Below, in pieces: positions 10,001 through 20,460 of a stretch of 64,000 nt of DNA. Numbering within the stretch: position 1 is the stretch's first letter; every line of letters starts with the position of its first letter. A program made the position numbers and the translations under genes. Under the pieces are notes generated by a model that searched no databases, was not told the DNA's origin, and worked only from the letters and a program-made list of their open reading frames with translations. The stretch is from assembly GCA_036346375.1 (NCBI GenBank), contig CM070512.1, positions 37,990,466 through 38,054,465 on the forward strand, given 5' to 3'. Origin of the DNA: Guadua angustifolia (taxonomy: Eukaryota; Streptophyta; Magnoliopsida; Poales; Poaceae).

Positions 10001-13000
10001 AAATTTGACTTTTTCATATCTTTCAGATGATATTCATTTTGGTCTTCAAATTTTACAAGATATTATAATCTCACCTAACCTATATATGGTAATTTTTTGA
10101 GAATTTTTGAAAACATGTACATGGTTTTCATGAATAAGAATTTAGTTCTATTTGAAAAAATCTTAAAAATTATTATATGTAGGGAAGTTGAGCTTTTACA
10201 ACCTTGTAAAATTTAAAGACCAAATTCTATCTTATTTGAAAGATATGAAATTGACAAAGCACTAAATAGTGAAAAATCACTATCTAGACGAATTTGTCTT
10301 TTTATATCTTTCAGCTGATATTGATTTTGGTCTTTAAATTTTGCAAAGTTGTAAAATTTCACCTCCCCTAAGTATGGTAATTTTTTGAGAATATTTTAAA
10401 ACTTTTACATTTGGTTTTCATAAATTTTACACTGTAGAAGTGGTTCTGTTTGTATACTTTGTTTTAGTATGGTAACATCTTGTGTAATAGCTAGTAACAT
10501 ATCATTTGTTTAAATAGTAAAATGCAACATATCCAATGTTTTCAAAAGTTCATGAAAAACATTTGTACATATTTTCAAAAATTCTCAAAAAATTACCATA
10601 CATAAGGTGAGATTCTACAATCCTATAAAATTTGAAGACCAAAATTAATCTTATTTGAATGTTATGGCTAAATTAAAACGAGAAAGATTCATGTACAAAC
10701 TATGCATAGCTGTCGAATAGCATACATACATACATGCATGCACATCTATGCAAGTGCACATGAAATTTATTTGCACAGTGGTATATATGCAAGCTTGTGT
10801 AGCGGAGGATCTGTAGTGATGAAATTAAGATGCATGACAGTATCCATCCGTTAATTGATCATTACAGATAGAACCAAACTCGATCTTCCATGCATACAAA
10901 CTCCGTGTAATTAATACATCAGATCCAAAGGATGCTCAACACCGTAGACGTGTACTTGTAGGGTTCAATGTTGTAATTGTTATCGAGCAAAAAGAAAATA
11001 CATAAGGGAGGTGTCACACCAAGAGAAAGTAGACGAAGATACGATTTTCAAGGCATGTTCAGTAGTACGAAATTTGTTGCCCTCGTGAGTCTTGACATAA
11101 AAAGATTTTTAGTGACATGAAGGAGAGAGATCGCAAGAGACAACCCAAACTATCTCTCACTCCAATATATCCTTGGCACAAGACACAACGTAATTGAAGA
11201 GTGTGTATTTGACGTTATGCTCCCTGCAGTTGACCCTTGTCCACAAAAATGGTGTAGGGAGGTTGTTTAACATTTCTGCCCATCTCGGTTTGAATCCGAG
11301 GGTTCCTAGGATCGGTTCAGGTGCTAGGGATTCTAGGATCGGTTTGAATCCTCTTGGCTAGTCTTTTATTTGGAAAAGAAATAGCTAGGGATGGATGTGT
11401 TGGGGTGGGCGTAATTGATTTGTCGTTTGCGTACTCGTTGATTTCTGAATCAATTGGTTTCTCTCTTTCATGTTTTATATTATTCTGCCATCCTTATTTT
11501 TCATAACATCTTAATCATTTGCCCGTGCATCTTTCAACCACCTTGCTACTAATCGACAATACCATTTTCAAGATATATATGATGCATCATGCATCTGAAT
11601 TTATTAGTTCTCTCTTTTTGCGTAGTTGTTTCACATGATTATATACATCCTGCTTTAATTTACTAATGTGATTGCACTACACTACTGACTGTAGGTGCTT
11701 ATGTGTGATTGATGATATATGGGAAGAGCAGACGTGGGATTATATCAAACTTGCTTTGCAAGATGGCAATTGTGGAAGCAAAATAATCTTGACCACCCGC
11801 AAGAAGGATGTTGCAGAACGTGCTGGTGGTTACGTTCATGAGCTAAAACCTCTTTCTGACGATTACTCGAAAGAGCTGCTCAACATGAGAATAATTGGCT
11901 CTAAAGATGGGTGTCTTCCTGATGATTTGACCGAAGTCGCCAGAAAAATCTTAAAGAAATGTGATGGTGTACCATTGGCCATTATTACTATAGCAAGCCT
12001 ACTAGCTAATAAACCGATGCACCAACAGGAATGGGAGAAGGTGAATGCGTCTATCGGTACAGGAATGAAAAAAAGCCTTGATGTGGACAAGATGAGTAAG
12101 ATATTGAGTCTCAGCTACTATGATCTTCCTGCTCATTTGAAGACTTGCTTGCTGTATCTAAGCAAATATCCAGAAGATATGGAGATTCGCAGGGATACTT
12201 TGGTATCGTGTTGGATAGCAGAGGGTTTCATTACCGACGAGGGACAAGCTGCAGGGGCACGCTTGCAGGAGGTAGGAGAGTCTTACTTCAACGAACTCAT
12301 TAACAGAAGCTTAATCCAGCCAGTGGAGAGAGACCCTCGTTATGACGATGGGCAGGTGTATTATTGCCGAGTGCATGACATGGTGCTTGAGCTCTTAAAT
12401 CAGTTGTCAGCTGAAGAAGGCTTTGTTACCACGTTATTTGCAGATGGTCAACAAGCTGCAGGTACATCTTCGGTGCAGAAGAAGAAGATTCGCCGGCTAT
12501 CCCTCCACAATAGCGGCAATACCTTTGCTTCGCCGGAAGCAAGAGAGCGGTTGTCCCAAGTGAGGTCTCTTACCGTCTTTGGCAGTCCTGTTGATTCCAA
12601 TATTCCACCCCTGTCAAGCTTTCCAGTTCTTCGTGTGTTACAGATAGACCGCGATCCTGCGTGTCTTAAAAGTCATCTTAAGGATCTCGGCAACTTGCGT
12701 CTCCTCAGGTTTCTTCGGCTACGCGGTATGATGGAAATCCCCGAGAGTATAGGGGATCTACAGTTTCTGCACACATTGGACGTTTCAACAAATGCTTGTC
12801 ATGTACAGTTGCCAAAGCCTTTTGTTAACCTAAGAAAACTGGTGCGGCTGGTCTGTTGGGGAGTGAGACTGCCAGATGGTGTGGCTCTAGGTAATATGAA
12901 ATCTCTGCAGGAGGTGCTAGGCATCAACATCGTCACCGAGTACGAAATGCAAGAGATTGGTACTCTGACTGAGCTGAGGGTCCTTCATTTGAGGGTCGAT

Positions 13001-13684
13001 ACAGATGCGGTGGATAATGGAAATTTCAGGGAAGCCTTGCTCAAGTGTCTGCAGAGGTGCAACAAATTACAAGACCTACGGTTAATAAACGCAAGTATTC
13101 CCGTAGATTTCATGCAAGGGGTTCCTTCGGATCTCCAAAGGTTCCACAGCAGTACGATGTCATGCGAGGGGTTCGAGGCATTCCCAGGGTGGATAAATTC
13201 CTCTCTCTCCTCCCTCACCACCTTATGCATCGAGGTGGACAGCTGTATGAGGCAGGAGCAGGAGTACCTTGACGCACTTGCAGAATTGCCCTCTCTTCTC
13301 TTTCTCAGGCTAGCAGCAACTAATTGCCCGGAACGAAAAGAAAGGATCATCATTCATAGCGCTGGATATGCATTCCGGTGTCTACAACATCTTCACATTC
13401 ATTGCCCGAAACGAAAAGAAAGGATCATCTTCACATTGAAACATGCTGTACGGGGCTCACGTTTCAACCAGGGGCTATGCCAAAGCTTCAAAGGCTTTCT
13501 TTTGGGTTCCGAGCGTGTCAGACCAAACATTTTCGCGGTGGATTTGATTTCGGCTTGGAGAACCTTCCTTCTCTCAGGCATGCTACATTTCACTTATGGA
13601 GGCATTATGCTGATAATAACAAGGATGCAACAGAAGCAGAGGCTGCTGTTCGGGAGGCATTTAATGATTATCCAAACCATTTAA
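7083..13684 (+). CDS. CC-NB-ARC-LRR disease-resistance protein (NLR), C-terminus frameshifted
   Basis: Exon 1 is 7083-7897 (donor AG|GTAAAT) and exon 2 starts at 11695 (acceptor CTGTAG|G). The join keeps frame and creates the kinase-2 motif. Domains: N-terminal Rx-type coiled coil with an EDVID-like YDIEDAVD (about residue 74); P-loop GFGGLGKTT (199-207); kinase-2 LCVIDDIW (274-281); RNBS-B GSKIILTTR (299-307); GLPL as GVPLA (363-367); RNBS-D CLLYLSKYPED; MHD as VHD (498-500); then LRRs from about 535. As written the frame stops at 13682-13684 (934 aa). The family-like C-terminus (FGLENLPSLRH, EAEAAVREAFNDYPNHLTL) lies in another frame ending at 13716. A 38-bp insertion at 13388-13425 explains the shift; without it the protein would be 932 aa. 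The first ~840 residues are intact, so an expressed protein with an altered last LRR segment is possible. Such proteins act in the cytosol as pathogen sensors or helpers; specificity cannot be told. Confidence 0.88.
7898..11694 (+). other. Large intron of the NLR gene
   Basis: The intron has GT and AG borders and is 3,797 bp long. It separates RNBS-A from kinase-2, a position used by introns in other grass NLRs. It contains the inverted-repeat array at 8520-10680 and otherwise AT-rich sequence. Near 11270-11370 a short phrase around GGATCGGTT and TTTGAATCC is repeated two to three times. Confidence 0.85.
8520..10680. repeat. Array of alternating inverted repeats inside the NLR intron
   Basis: A phrase containing TCACCTCCCC and TATGGTAATTTTTTGAGAA recurs at about 8572, 8975, 9508, 9822, 10072 and 10358. 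Its reverse complement (ACCATACGTAGGGAGGTGAGC-like) recurs between them at about 8799, 9100, 9340, 9642, 9957, 10175 and 10603. Between opposite units lies a palindrome centred on GTGAAAAATCAC, flanked by GAAAGATATGAAATTGAC and its complement. The unit pair is about 240-300 bp. This is a chain of foldback units, perhaps a MITE family amplified in tandem. The transcribed strand could form long hairpins. Confidence 0.8.
13388..13425 (+). other. 38-bp templated insertion that shifts the NLR frame
   Basis: CATCTTCACATT occurs at 13388 and again at 13426, 38 bp apart. The intervening sequence carries a near-copy of the stretch at 13323 (ATTGCCCGGAACGAAAAG), recurring at 13401 with one base change. 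The structure is that of filler DNA copied from 78 bp upstream during repair. Thirty-eight is not a multiple of three, and this length is exactly what is needed to connect the upstream LRR frame to the family-like downstream frame. Confidence 0.85.
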
Positions 13685-13798
13685 CTCTTAATTTTCTTAA
13701 CGATATGTGGTATTGAAAACTACTAAGTATGTACGAGAAGGAGAGGCTGCTGTTCGGAAGGCATTTAATGATTATCCAAACCATTTAACTGTTAATTT
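13639..13798 (+). repeat. Partial tandem duplication at the NLR 3' end
   Basis: GAGGCTGCTGTTCGG and the following ~55 bases at 13639 are repeated at 13743 with few changes, 104 bp apart. The second copy lies beyond the family-like stop codon and is probably 3' UTR or dead sequence. Confidence 0.75.
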
Positions 13799-13799
13799 G

Positions 13800-16700
13800 A
13801 TTTAGCCCTCCATATGAAGACTGAAGAGGTACTGGCTTTAGCTTATATTCCTCCTCCGAATCAACATTTAACTGTCCATATATGCTTTCTCGTTTGTTTA
13901 TAATTGATTACATTTTCTTTCTATTTTCGGGATGATAAACTAATATAAAAGGTACTTTGAAGGTTACTCCTCAACCGATCGATTATCTAATACATCAGTC
14001 TTTTCATCTCTCCTTTTAAATTTTGAAAATAGAGTATTTTTCATTTCTTCCCTTTTGATCTCTCTCCTCCGGCCAAAATCAAATGCCCTGTTAAAAAAGA
14101 TTATCTGTTTTGTAAAAATAAAAGAAATACAAATCTCTGGTCAGTCCTCCCATATATTGAAGGAGCGATGGCCAAAAAAAACAGCCGAAGTTGATGTGCC
14201 GTGCTTGTCTACAAAGCTCTACTGCTCTAGTGGTATTTCATTCATAGTTTAATGCTTAGACGATGGGTGTAGTCACCTAAGAATCTTAAGGTTAGATTTA
14301 TGGAATATTGAAAACAACGGCGATTGATTTGTAGTTACATTTATTAATCAACTTATGTTCTGAATAAATGATGTTTTAGTATTTTATACTTTAACCAAAG
14401 CAAATTTACAAAAGATCAAATTAACCTCTCTTATTAGACTACTTATTGCTATTGGATAGCGTTTATTACTCTAGTCTATAGCGTTAATTGATCTTGGAAA
14501 TAATCAAAGGGAAAGGGTATATAAGGAAAAGAGGATGAAAAATCATATCGAAATTATAGAAGGACAATGGATTAAGGAACAAAATTTAAAAGCTAGAATT
14601 TATGTAAGCACCAGTATTTTACATGTCCATATGAGCCCTAGCTAATTATGCGAGCTCTAACCAAACAACCTGTTAATCAATAGTTGTCAAAATCTGTCAT
14701 CTGTGTCCATTCTATGTTCATTAGCAAAGACAAAATTGAATACAGAACAATATAAATTTGTGGTGTTTGCTTCAGGACAATATCTTTTTATATCTTTGTC
14801 AAAAGACATTGAACTATTATAGCTCTTTGACCTAGGCTGAAAAGGGAAAGGGCATGTGGGTAAAAAGTCTGTTTTGTCCCTAACCCATTTTTTCTTCCTC
14901 CTCTTCTCTCCCTCCTGCTCTTCCCCGTCTTGCATCCATCTGCACCACAAAGCTTCTCCATAGTCCCTGCAATCTTACACTGCATGAAAGCGTGAGCTGT
15001 CATTTGTAAGGTTGTGGGGCACCGGCAGTCATTTGCAAAAAATTCTCTCTCCAACTCAACCAAATATAAAATTTTAATAGGCAGAGTATCATATGACAAA
15101 GAGCCACTGGAATTTAGTGTCTTTTGACAAAGTGTAGAATTACAAACAAATCTAAAAAATCATAGATGTTCAACATGCCAAATTATGTGCTCTTGCCAAA
15201 GTTGTGCAAAAATATGGCTATTTGTGTACATTGGACAAAAACAACAAATATGTGCACGGATAATTGAAATGCAAGTCTTTTCTCACGTCTAGCTTTTATG
15301 CACAATATACAAATGATCAATTTTTTCCAAGTGCGCAGATTGTAGATCTATGAATTTTTTGAAATGCACAAGCCAACATGCACCCATGTGCATAAAATCT
15401 TTATAAATCCCATGTGCATAAAATCTTTATAAATCATTTTACGTAATTAGTCAATAAGCACACTTGTTACTGGCTAAGACTTAATTCTCTTGTTGTTTCT
15501 TCCACAGGAAAAGTAAACATGTGACATGCTCTACAAGAAAACATGTAGCACGTTGCTCATCACACTCCTTGACTATGGGTCACTGGCTATGCCTATGCAC
15601 ATTGTAATTTCCACGAAACCCTATCATTTCATTTGGAACTTAAATTATGTTTCCCATATTTGAACTTGTAATGGCTTGACATTTGTGGTAGGTAGCGTGA
15701 ACAGTGGTGTGTGTGTGTGTTTTTTTTTGGGCATCCCTAGTGTGATTGTGGGCTGCATGCTCAGCTACAAAGAGGTTTTGGTTCCTTGAGTATGGGTCAC
15801 TGGCTATGCCTATGCGTATTGTAATTTCCACAAAACCCTATCATTTCGTTTGGAACTTAAATTATGTTTCACATATTCGAACTTGTAATGGCTTGACATT
15901 TGTGGTAGGTAGCGTGAACTGTGGTGTGTGTTTTTTTTGGCATCCCTAGTGTGATTGTGAGCTGCAAGCTCAGCTGCAAAACTGGTTTTGGTTCTCTTTT
16001 CACGACACAATTATAAGGATCACTTGTCAAATTGTTGATCACACGACACATTCGTTGTATATTTCTCTAGCAGCAAAAACAATGTAGAAAACACTACAAT
16101 TTCACCAAATACATAAATAGTAAGAATGCGTAGATGAGATGATAATGCATAATGTAATGAGAAAATAATATTGAATCATTACACCCTTTGAGAATTTGCC
16201 ATCTTTAATGATCTGCTAAAAATTCGATGCTATTACCAAACAAAGTGAAGTAGACGATTAACAAATAGAAAGGGACAGGTTCGTCCTAGAGATATCTGTT
16301 ATTAGTCAAATGGGGGCATATGTGCTTTTTTTAAGTTAAAACAATAGAAGAGGCTCCTACTGTGCTATATTATAGATAAATAAGGGTTACTGTTTGTATT
16401 TACAATATGTATGAAGAGGAAAAACAATTTAAAGAGACTCTAGCCAGAAAAGAATGTCAGCATGATACTCCTCCGCCTTCACTCTGTGCAGAGTGCAGAT
16501 GTGCAGTCTTGAAATAGTTAGATAATGATATGAAGTAGGTAGATAATGATGACATAGTGATGCACGAAGCCACGAATAAATCAGCATGCAGAATGTTGAC
16601 TTCATAAATGAACATTTACACAAAAGCTTATCCTTACGTATGCTGCAATTTATAAAAAAAGGACAGAATAGAACAGCACAATATGACAGTCATAGCCTAA

Positions 16701-17675
16701 TGTTCAGATGACAAGAGCAAAACTCTACAATTTCTAGTGCCTAGGAGCCCACAGCTAGAGAAGCTCAATAATGATACATAACCACTTCAAATACCAAATA
16801 TTATAAGGCATGTATATTGCTCACAAGGTGAAGATACATATTGCAGATTAGGGATTATTTTATCACAGAGGTAGTCGTCCACTACACTAATGTTAGTGGA
16901 CAATTCTAAACATCAAAACATGCTCACTTGATATATATCAAAATATGTCTGGAATATATGTAGAAGTTTTAAAATATGTTGATATCTTACTTTGCTATAG
17001 ACAGAAAATCCATATATAAATGCAAACAACCATGTAAATACAAGATGTCATTTCTGTTTGTTTAACTATAAAAGGCATCCAATAGTAAGTTTCAGTGAAC
17101 ATAAACAGTGAGTTCACTTAGGAACTGATTACTAACATGGTATCAGTCATCAACATAAGCCTGCAATGCACCAACACAAGTCCATTTACACTTTTGTTGG
17201 CGCACCCATTGCAACACGACAACCACAATGAATGCAACACCTATAAAAGGGCAACTTGCAAATACGTAAAAAAATGTATAAAGAGTGGAAAGTGCGGAAA
17301 AATATGAAGCGAAAGTTAGTAAGCAGTTAACGCTGCAATGATCACTTTCAATAGCATTGTCACTTCAAACAGTTCTTTAAAATGATATAAAATACAAAAT
17401 CGAGTAATCAATCATTGAGTAAAACGAAGCAGCACCTGTTACGTGAACTCCAGAATGAACATAAGACTCCATGGCAGGCAAAATCTTGGCATAGCATTTT
17501 AACAAACAAGATGGGATAGCAAACTGATATATGATGACTGATAAGACAATTCAACAAAGATTAGTTGAACAATCTGACAGCACAAGGGCATGTTACTCAC
17601 ATATAGATATAAGCTACCACAGATAATAACAGAGGAGATTGACAATTAAAACTTTTTAGGCAATTAATATCATAC
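13800..17675. other. Long AT-rich region without recognised genes
   Basis: No coding sequence of any known family was found on either strand. Visible structure: a 26-bp direct duplication at 15385-15436 (CATGTGCATAAAATC), the ~217-bp duplication at 15574-15995, a pyrimidine-rich tract near 14885-14930, and GT/T runs near 15705-15730. The downstream exons of the eS26 relic should lie in the rightmost part (minus strand) but were not recognised. Confidence 0.5.
15574..15995. repeat. Tandem duplication, about 217-bp unit
   Basis: TATGGGTCACTGGCTATGCC at 15574 recurs at 15791. The similarity continues through CCTATCATTTCRTTTGGAAC, TTGTAATGGCTTGACATTTG, the GTGTGT/T-run and CATCCCTAGTGTGATTGTG to a terminal CTCAGCT. 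The copies differ by scattered substitutions and by the length of the GT and T runs, so the duplication is not recent. Confidence 0.85.
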
Positions 17676-18740
17676 CCTGTGCCTGAAACACTGCAGAGGC
17701 TCACGATTTCTCCTTCTCACGAAAGCACACCCAGGCAATGTGAGCATGGATTGCACATGAAACACGGTGATGCACCTTTGCTTATGGCTTGGGGAGAATG
17801 TAGCCTGCAATTTGACAACAAATCGCATGCTATTTTCACATAGCTGAACAGTACAGTAGAGACAAATGAGACCAAAAAAATCAAGAGTTATTGTACCATC
17901 ATGCACACAAGCCTCCTGCACATCCCTGACAGCAGCCTGCTCAACAATGTTCCTCACCAAGAAACAATTGATAGCCTTGCCCTATTTAAAAGAAATCATG
18001 CACTTAAATTCAAAATATTGAAGGGTGCACAGTAAAAACAAACACCCCTCACATCACATCACAGCAAGCACCTTCAGACTCCTGTGTACAGATTTGTTAG
18101 CCCGTGACTGACACATGAAAGAAACATCTTTCCCTAAACCATTCTTTGCTAGTTATATTTACACCACCTACCATACAACCTACGATTTTAAAGCATATCT
18201 AAGAAAAATATTTACCTCACTCAATGCAATCCAAATGTCCATAGCTGGAGCCCACACTATCATGACACTCAACAGAACTGTCTCCCTAAACCAAGGCAAT
18301 TACCATCATCAATTCATCATACATTCGAACAACATTCATGACCCACAGCGACACATCAGATCACGAGCCAAGTCGCCGCGATGAGCGACCAGAGTGCCTA
18401 CCTTGGGGCAATACTTGGCGCAGTTGGAGCAGCGGATTTACTTGACATGGCCGCGCCCGTGCTTGTTGCGCCAGCCATTCCTGCGCTTGAACGTCTGCAA
18501 CACGGCCACAGCCCACGGAAACGAAGCCATGAGAAGGAAGCGGTGAGGGCGAGGAGATACAGAGAGGGAGGTAGGACCCGGGGACAGGGTTTCGGAGGAA
18601 GGGGACACTTGCCATGTCGGGAGGAGGCAGAGGCAGATCTCCACGGTTTGAGGAGAGCGGGGAAGAAGACGACGGCGGCGGCGACGACGGAGCAGAGACA
18701 CCGGGGAGAGAGACATCTCTCTTAGGGCTTTTGTAACGCT
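17676..18740 (-). pseudogene. RPS26: 40S ribosomal protein eS26, intron-containing pseudogene
   Basis: Exon 1 carries the 5' UTR and ATG at 18615-18613, followed by a GC donor (ATG|GCAAGT). Exon 2 (18494-18402) encodes TFKRRNGWRNKHGRGHVK, then a TAA where the family has Tyr, then IRCSNCAK and YCPK, with Tyr where the family has Cys. Exon 3 (17981-17897, 85 bp) encodes RNIVEQAAVRDVQEACVHDG. Exon 4 (17814-17676) begins as the family's GYxLPK but runs out of frame; FHVQS, FVRRRNREP and similar remnants appear in shifted frames. All splice borders survive except that the first donor is GC. The last exon was not found. Because introns are kept, this is a decayed gene copy, not a retrocopy. It lies head to head with the eS12 gene. 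The intact protein would be a small-subunit component near the mRNA exit. Confidence 0.88.
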
Positions 18741-18865
18741 CCGACATGGGCTGTGGCTGTGCGTGGGCCTAACAAAGCCCAGTAAGGCCTGAATCGAAAG
18801 AGACCTATAAACCCTCTTCTCCCACCCGTCTCCCCTCCCCACCGCTCCTCGCGAAAACCCTAACG
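18741..18865. promoter_or_regulatory. Shared divergent promoter of eS26 and eS12
   Basis: The short space between the two 5' UTRs contains TGGGCT (18748-18753), TGGGCCT (18764-18770) and AGCCCAG (18776-18782). These are site II-type elements typical of plant ribosomal protein and proliferation genes. A telo-box AAACCCTAA lies at 18855-18863 on the eS12 side, and a related AGCCCTAAG on the minus strand at 18720-18728 on the eS26 side. TATAAAC at 18806 could be the eS12 TATA box. The eS12 leader is pyrimidine-rich, as usual for this class. The elements are read from sequence; promoter activity is inferred. Confidence 0.7.
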
Positions 18866-19015
18866 CCGCCGCTCTCCAACCTCCCGCAAGGTGGCGGCGC
18901 TGGCCCTTCTTACCCGTATTCTTCTTCTTCTTTCTCGCGGATCCCTTCTAACATTTCTCTATCTTGCTCCCCAGATCTAACCTTGGCAATTGGCCCGGTG
19001 CTCAGAGCGCAGGAG

Positions 19016-20172
19016 ATGGCGTAAGTTCCCTGCTCCCCCACCGAAATCTTGGCTGCGCTCGTTTCTTGAATCTTGATTGTATAATGGTGCATGAGATCAT
19101 AGTTTCCGAGTGTTCTCGTGGTAGCTCGTTTTTAACGGGGTGAATACATTTGGCACGTCTCTGCATTTGTTACGGTGTGCTCGTCTTTTGTCTCCTCCAT
19201 TCGAGGATAGTCAAGTCTTAGCATGTGCTTCGAACTGCTATGGATGAAAAACTTATCTTGTGAGTTGCGACTGCTTTGTTCCCTTTCAATGAATGGATAC
19301 TGGTGTTGTCGTGGGTGCAGTTGTATGAAATTTCGTCTTATTTGCAAGCTGGTGGCGATTGTTTGGGGGAACAAAACATTACCTGTGGTGCGCGTGAATG
19401 TTATTTTTCGGTGGATTTGTAATATGAGAATAGGGTCTTTTACTACATTCACGATTCTTGAACAGATTCAAGTATGCGTGATTCACTGCTTATATGTTGT
19501 TTAGGCTTCAATTTGGTGATCTAATTACTAAATGACTGCTAACTGAACCTAATTATCGCAGCTAAGTGCGCTGTTAACCAGGTTTGGTATTCTATAGAAT
19601 TTCCTTGTTTATTTTTATGCTTTTTAATAAATTCCATTTAGTGTGCCTATCTACCCAATGGCGATAGATAATTTTGGTTTTGCATTGGTTGATCCAGATC
19701 TCGTAATTTAGAGTAGATAACTACATACATGCCAAAGTTCTTTATCCTCAGTAACTACAGTGCAGCCGCACCCAGATATAAACAATTAAGTAACAAATTT
19801 CAATCGTTTGAATTGGGTGAAGCACAGATTTGTTAGTATTAGTAGTTATGTTCTTTTAGACTGGATTCTTTAATATTTCCTAGCTTTGCAGGAGGAGACC
19901 CCAGTTGAGGCACCTACCCCGGTTCTTGGGGAGCCGATGGACTTGATGACTGCTCTGCAGCTCGTGATGAAGAAGTCAAGTGCTCATGATGGGCTTGTGA
20001 AGGGGCTCCGTGAGGCTGCCAAGGCCATTGAGAAGCATGCCGCCCAGCTTTGCGTGCTTGCTGAGGACTGTGACCAGCCCGATTATGTCAAGCTGGTTAA
20101 GGCACTCTGCGCTGAGCACAATGTTCACCTTGTTACTGTTCCTAGTGCTAGACCCTTGGCGAGTGGGCAGGG
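19016..20172 (+). pseudogene. RPS12: 40S ribosomal protein eS12, exons 1-2, with two 1-bp losses
   Basis: Exon 1 gives ATG GC at 19016-19020 before a GTAAGT donor. Exon 2 (acceptor TTGCAG, 19892-20172) encodes EETPVEAPTPVLGEPMDLMT, then ALQLVMKKSSAHDGLVKGL, AEDCDQPDYVKLVKAL and AEHNVHLVTVPSA, a near-complete match to plant eS12. Two single bases are missing. One is at the exon 1/2 join, so the spliced ATG is out of frame with EETPVE. The other is in GCTAGACCC (family: AAG ACC), which turns KTLGEWAG into RPLASGQG and a stop. Adding both restores a multiple of three (5+281+2=288). The final exon (CKIDSEGKARK in the family) is not recognisable; only a TGTATTGTTGATAGC-like trace near 20404 may remain. 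Either a pseudogene or two assembly indels plus a lost 3' end. Confidence 0.8.
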
Positions 20173-20239
20173 GTGAGTTAGAGAAGGCTTCAAAATATTC
20201 TACCTTGTTATTGGAGTTTTCTTTTTTAGCATTCAGTTG

Positions 20240-20460
20240 ATGACTTGTACAATGCATTACTATCGTTGATAGCGGAGAATGTGCAATGCTTCACTATTGT
20301 TGATAGCGGAGAATGTACAATGCTTCACTTTAGGCTTTTATTTTGGAGAATATTCCATTCTTCACCTTGCTTTGTTGTGATTTTTTCCATGGCAGTTGGC
20401 TGTATTGTTGATAGCGGAGAACATTCCATTCTTCACCTTGCTTTGGGAGTACCTCTTGGA
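20240..20460 (+). repeat. Short tandem repeats, about 34-bp unit
   Basis: GTTGATAGCGGAGAATGT plus CAATGCTTCACT occurs at 20265 and 20299, and again in part near 20408. The unit resembles the start of the missing third exon of eS12, so local duplication may have destroyed that exon. Confidence 0.6.

Noticed and set aside
18361..18842. Arginine/serine-rich frames over the eS26 5' region and promoter
   Set aside because: They are shadows of GC-rich UTR and exon sequence; only the eS26 exon frame carries family motifs.
19886..20176. Intact eS12 gene starting at TTG or CAG before EETPVE
   Set aside because: That frame lacks an ATG, begins inside the intron acceptor, and ends early in RPLASGQG; the spliced ATG is out of frame, so the gene was called damaged.
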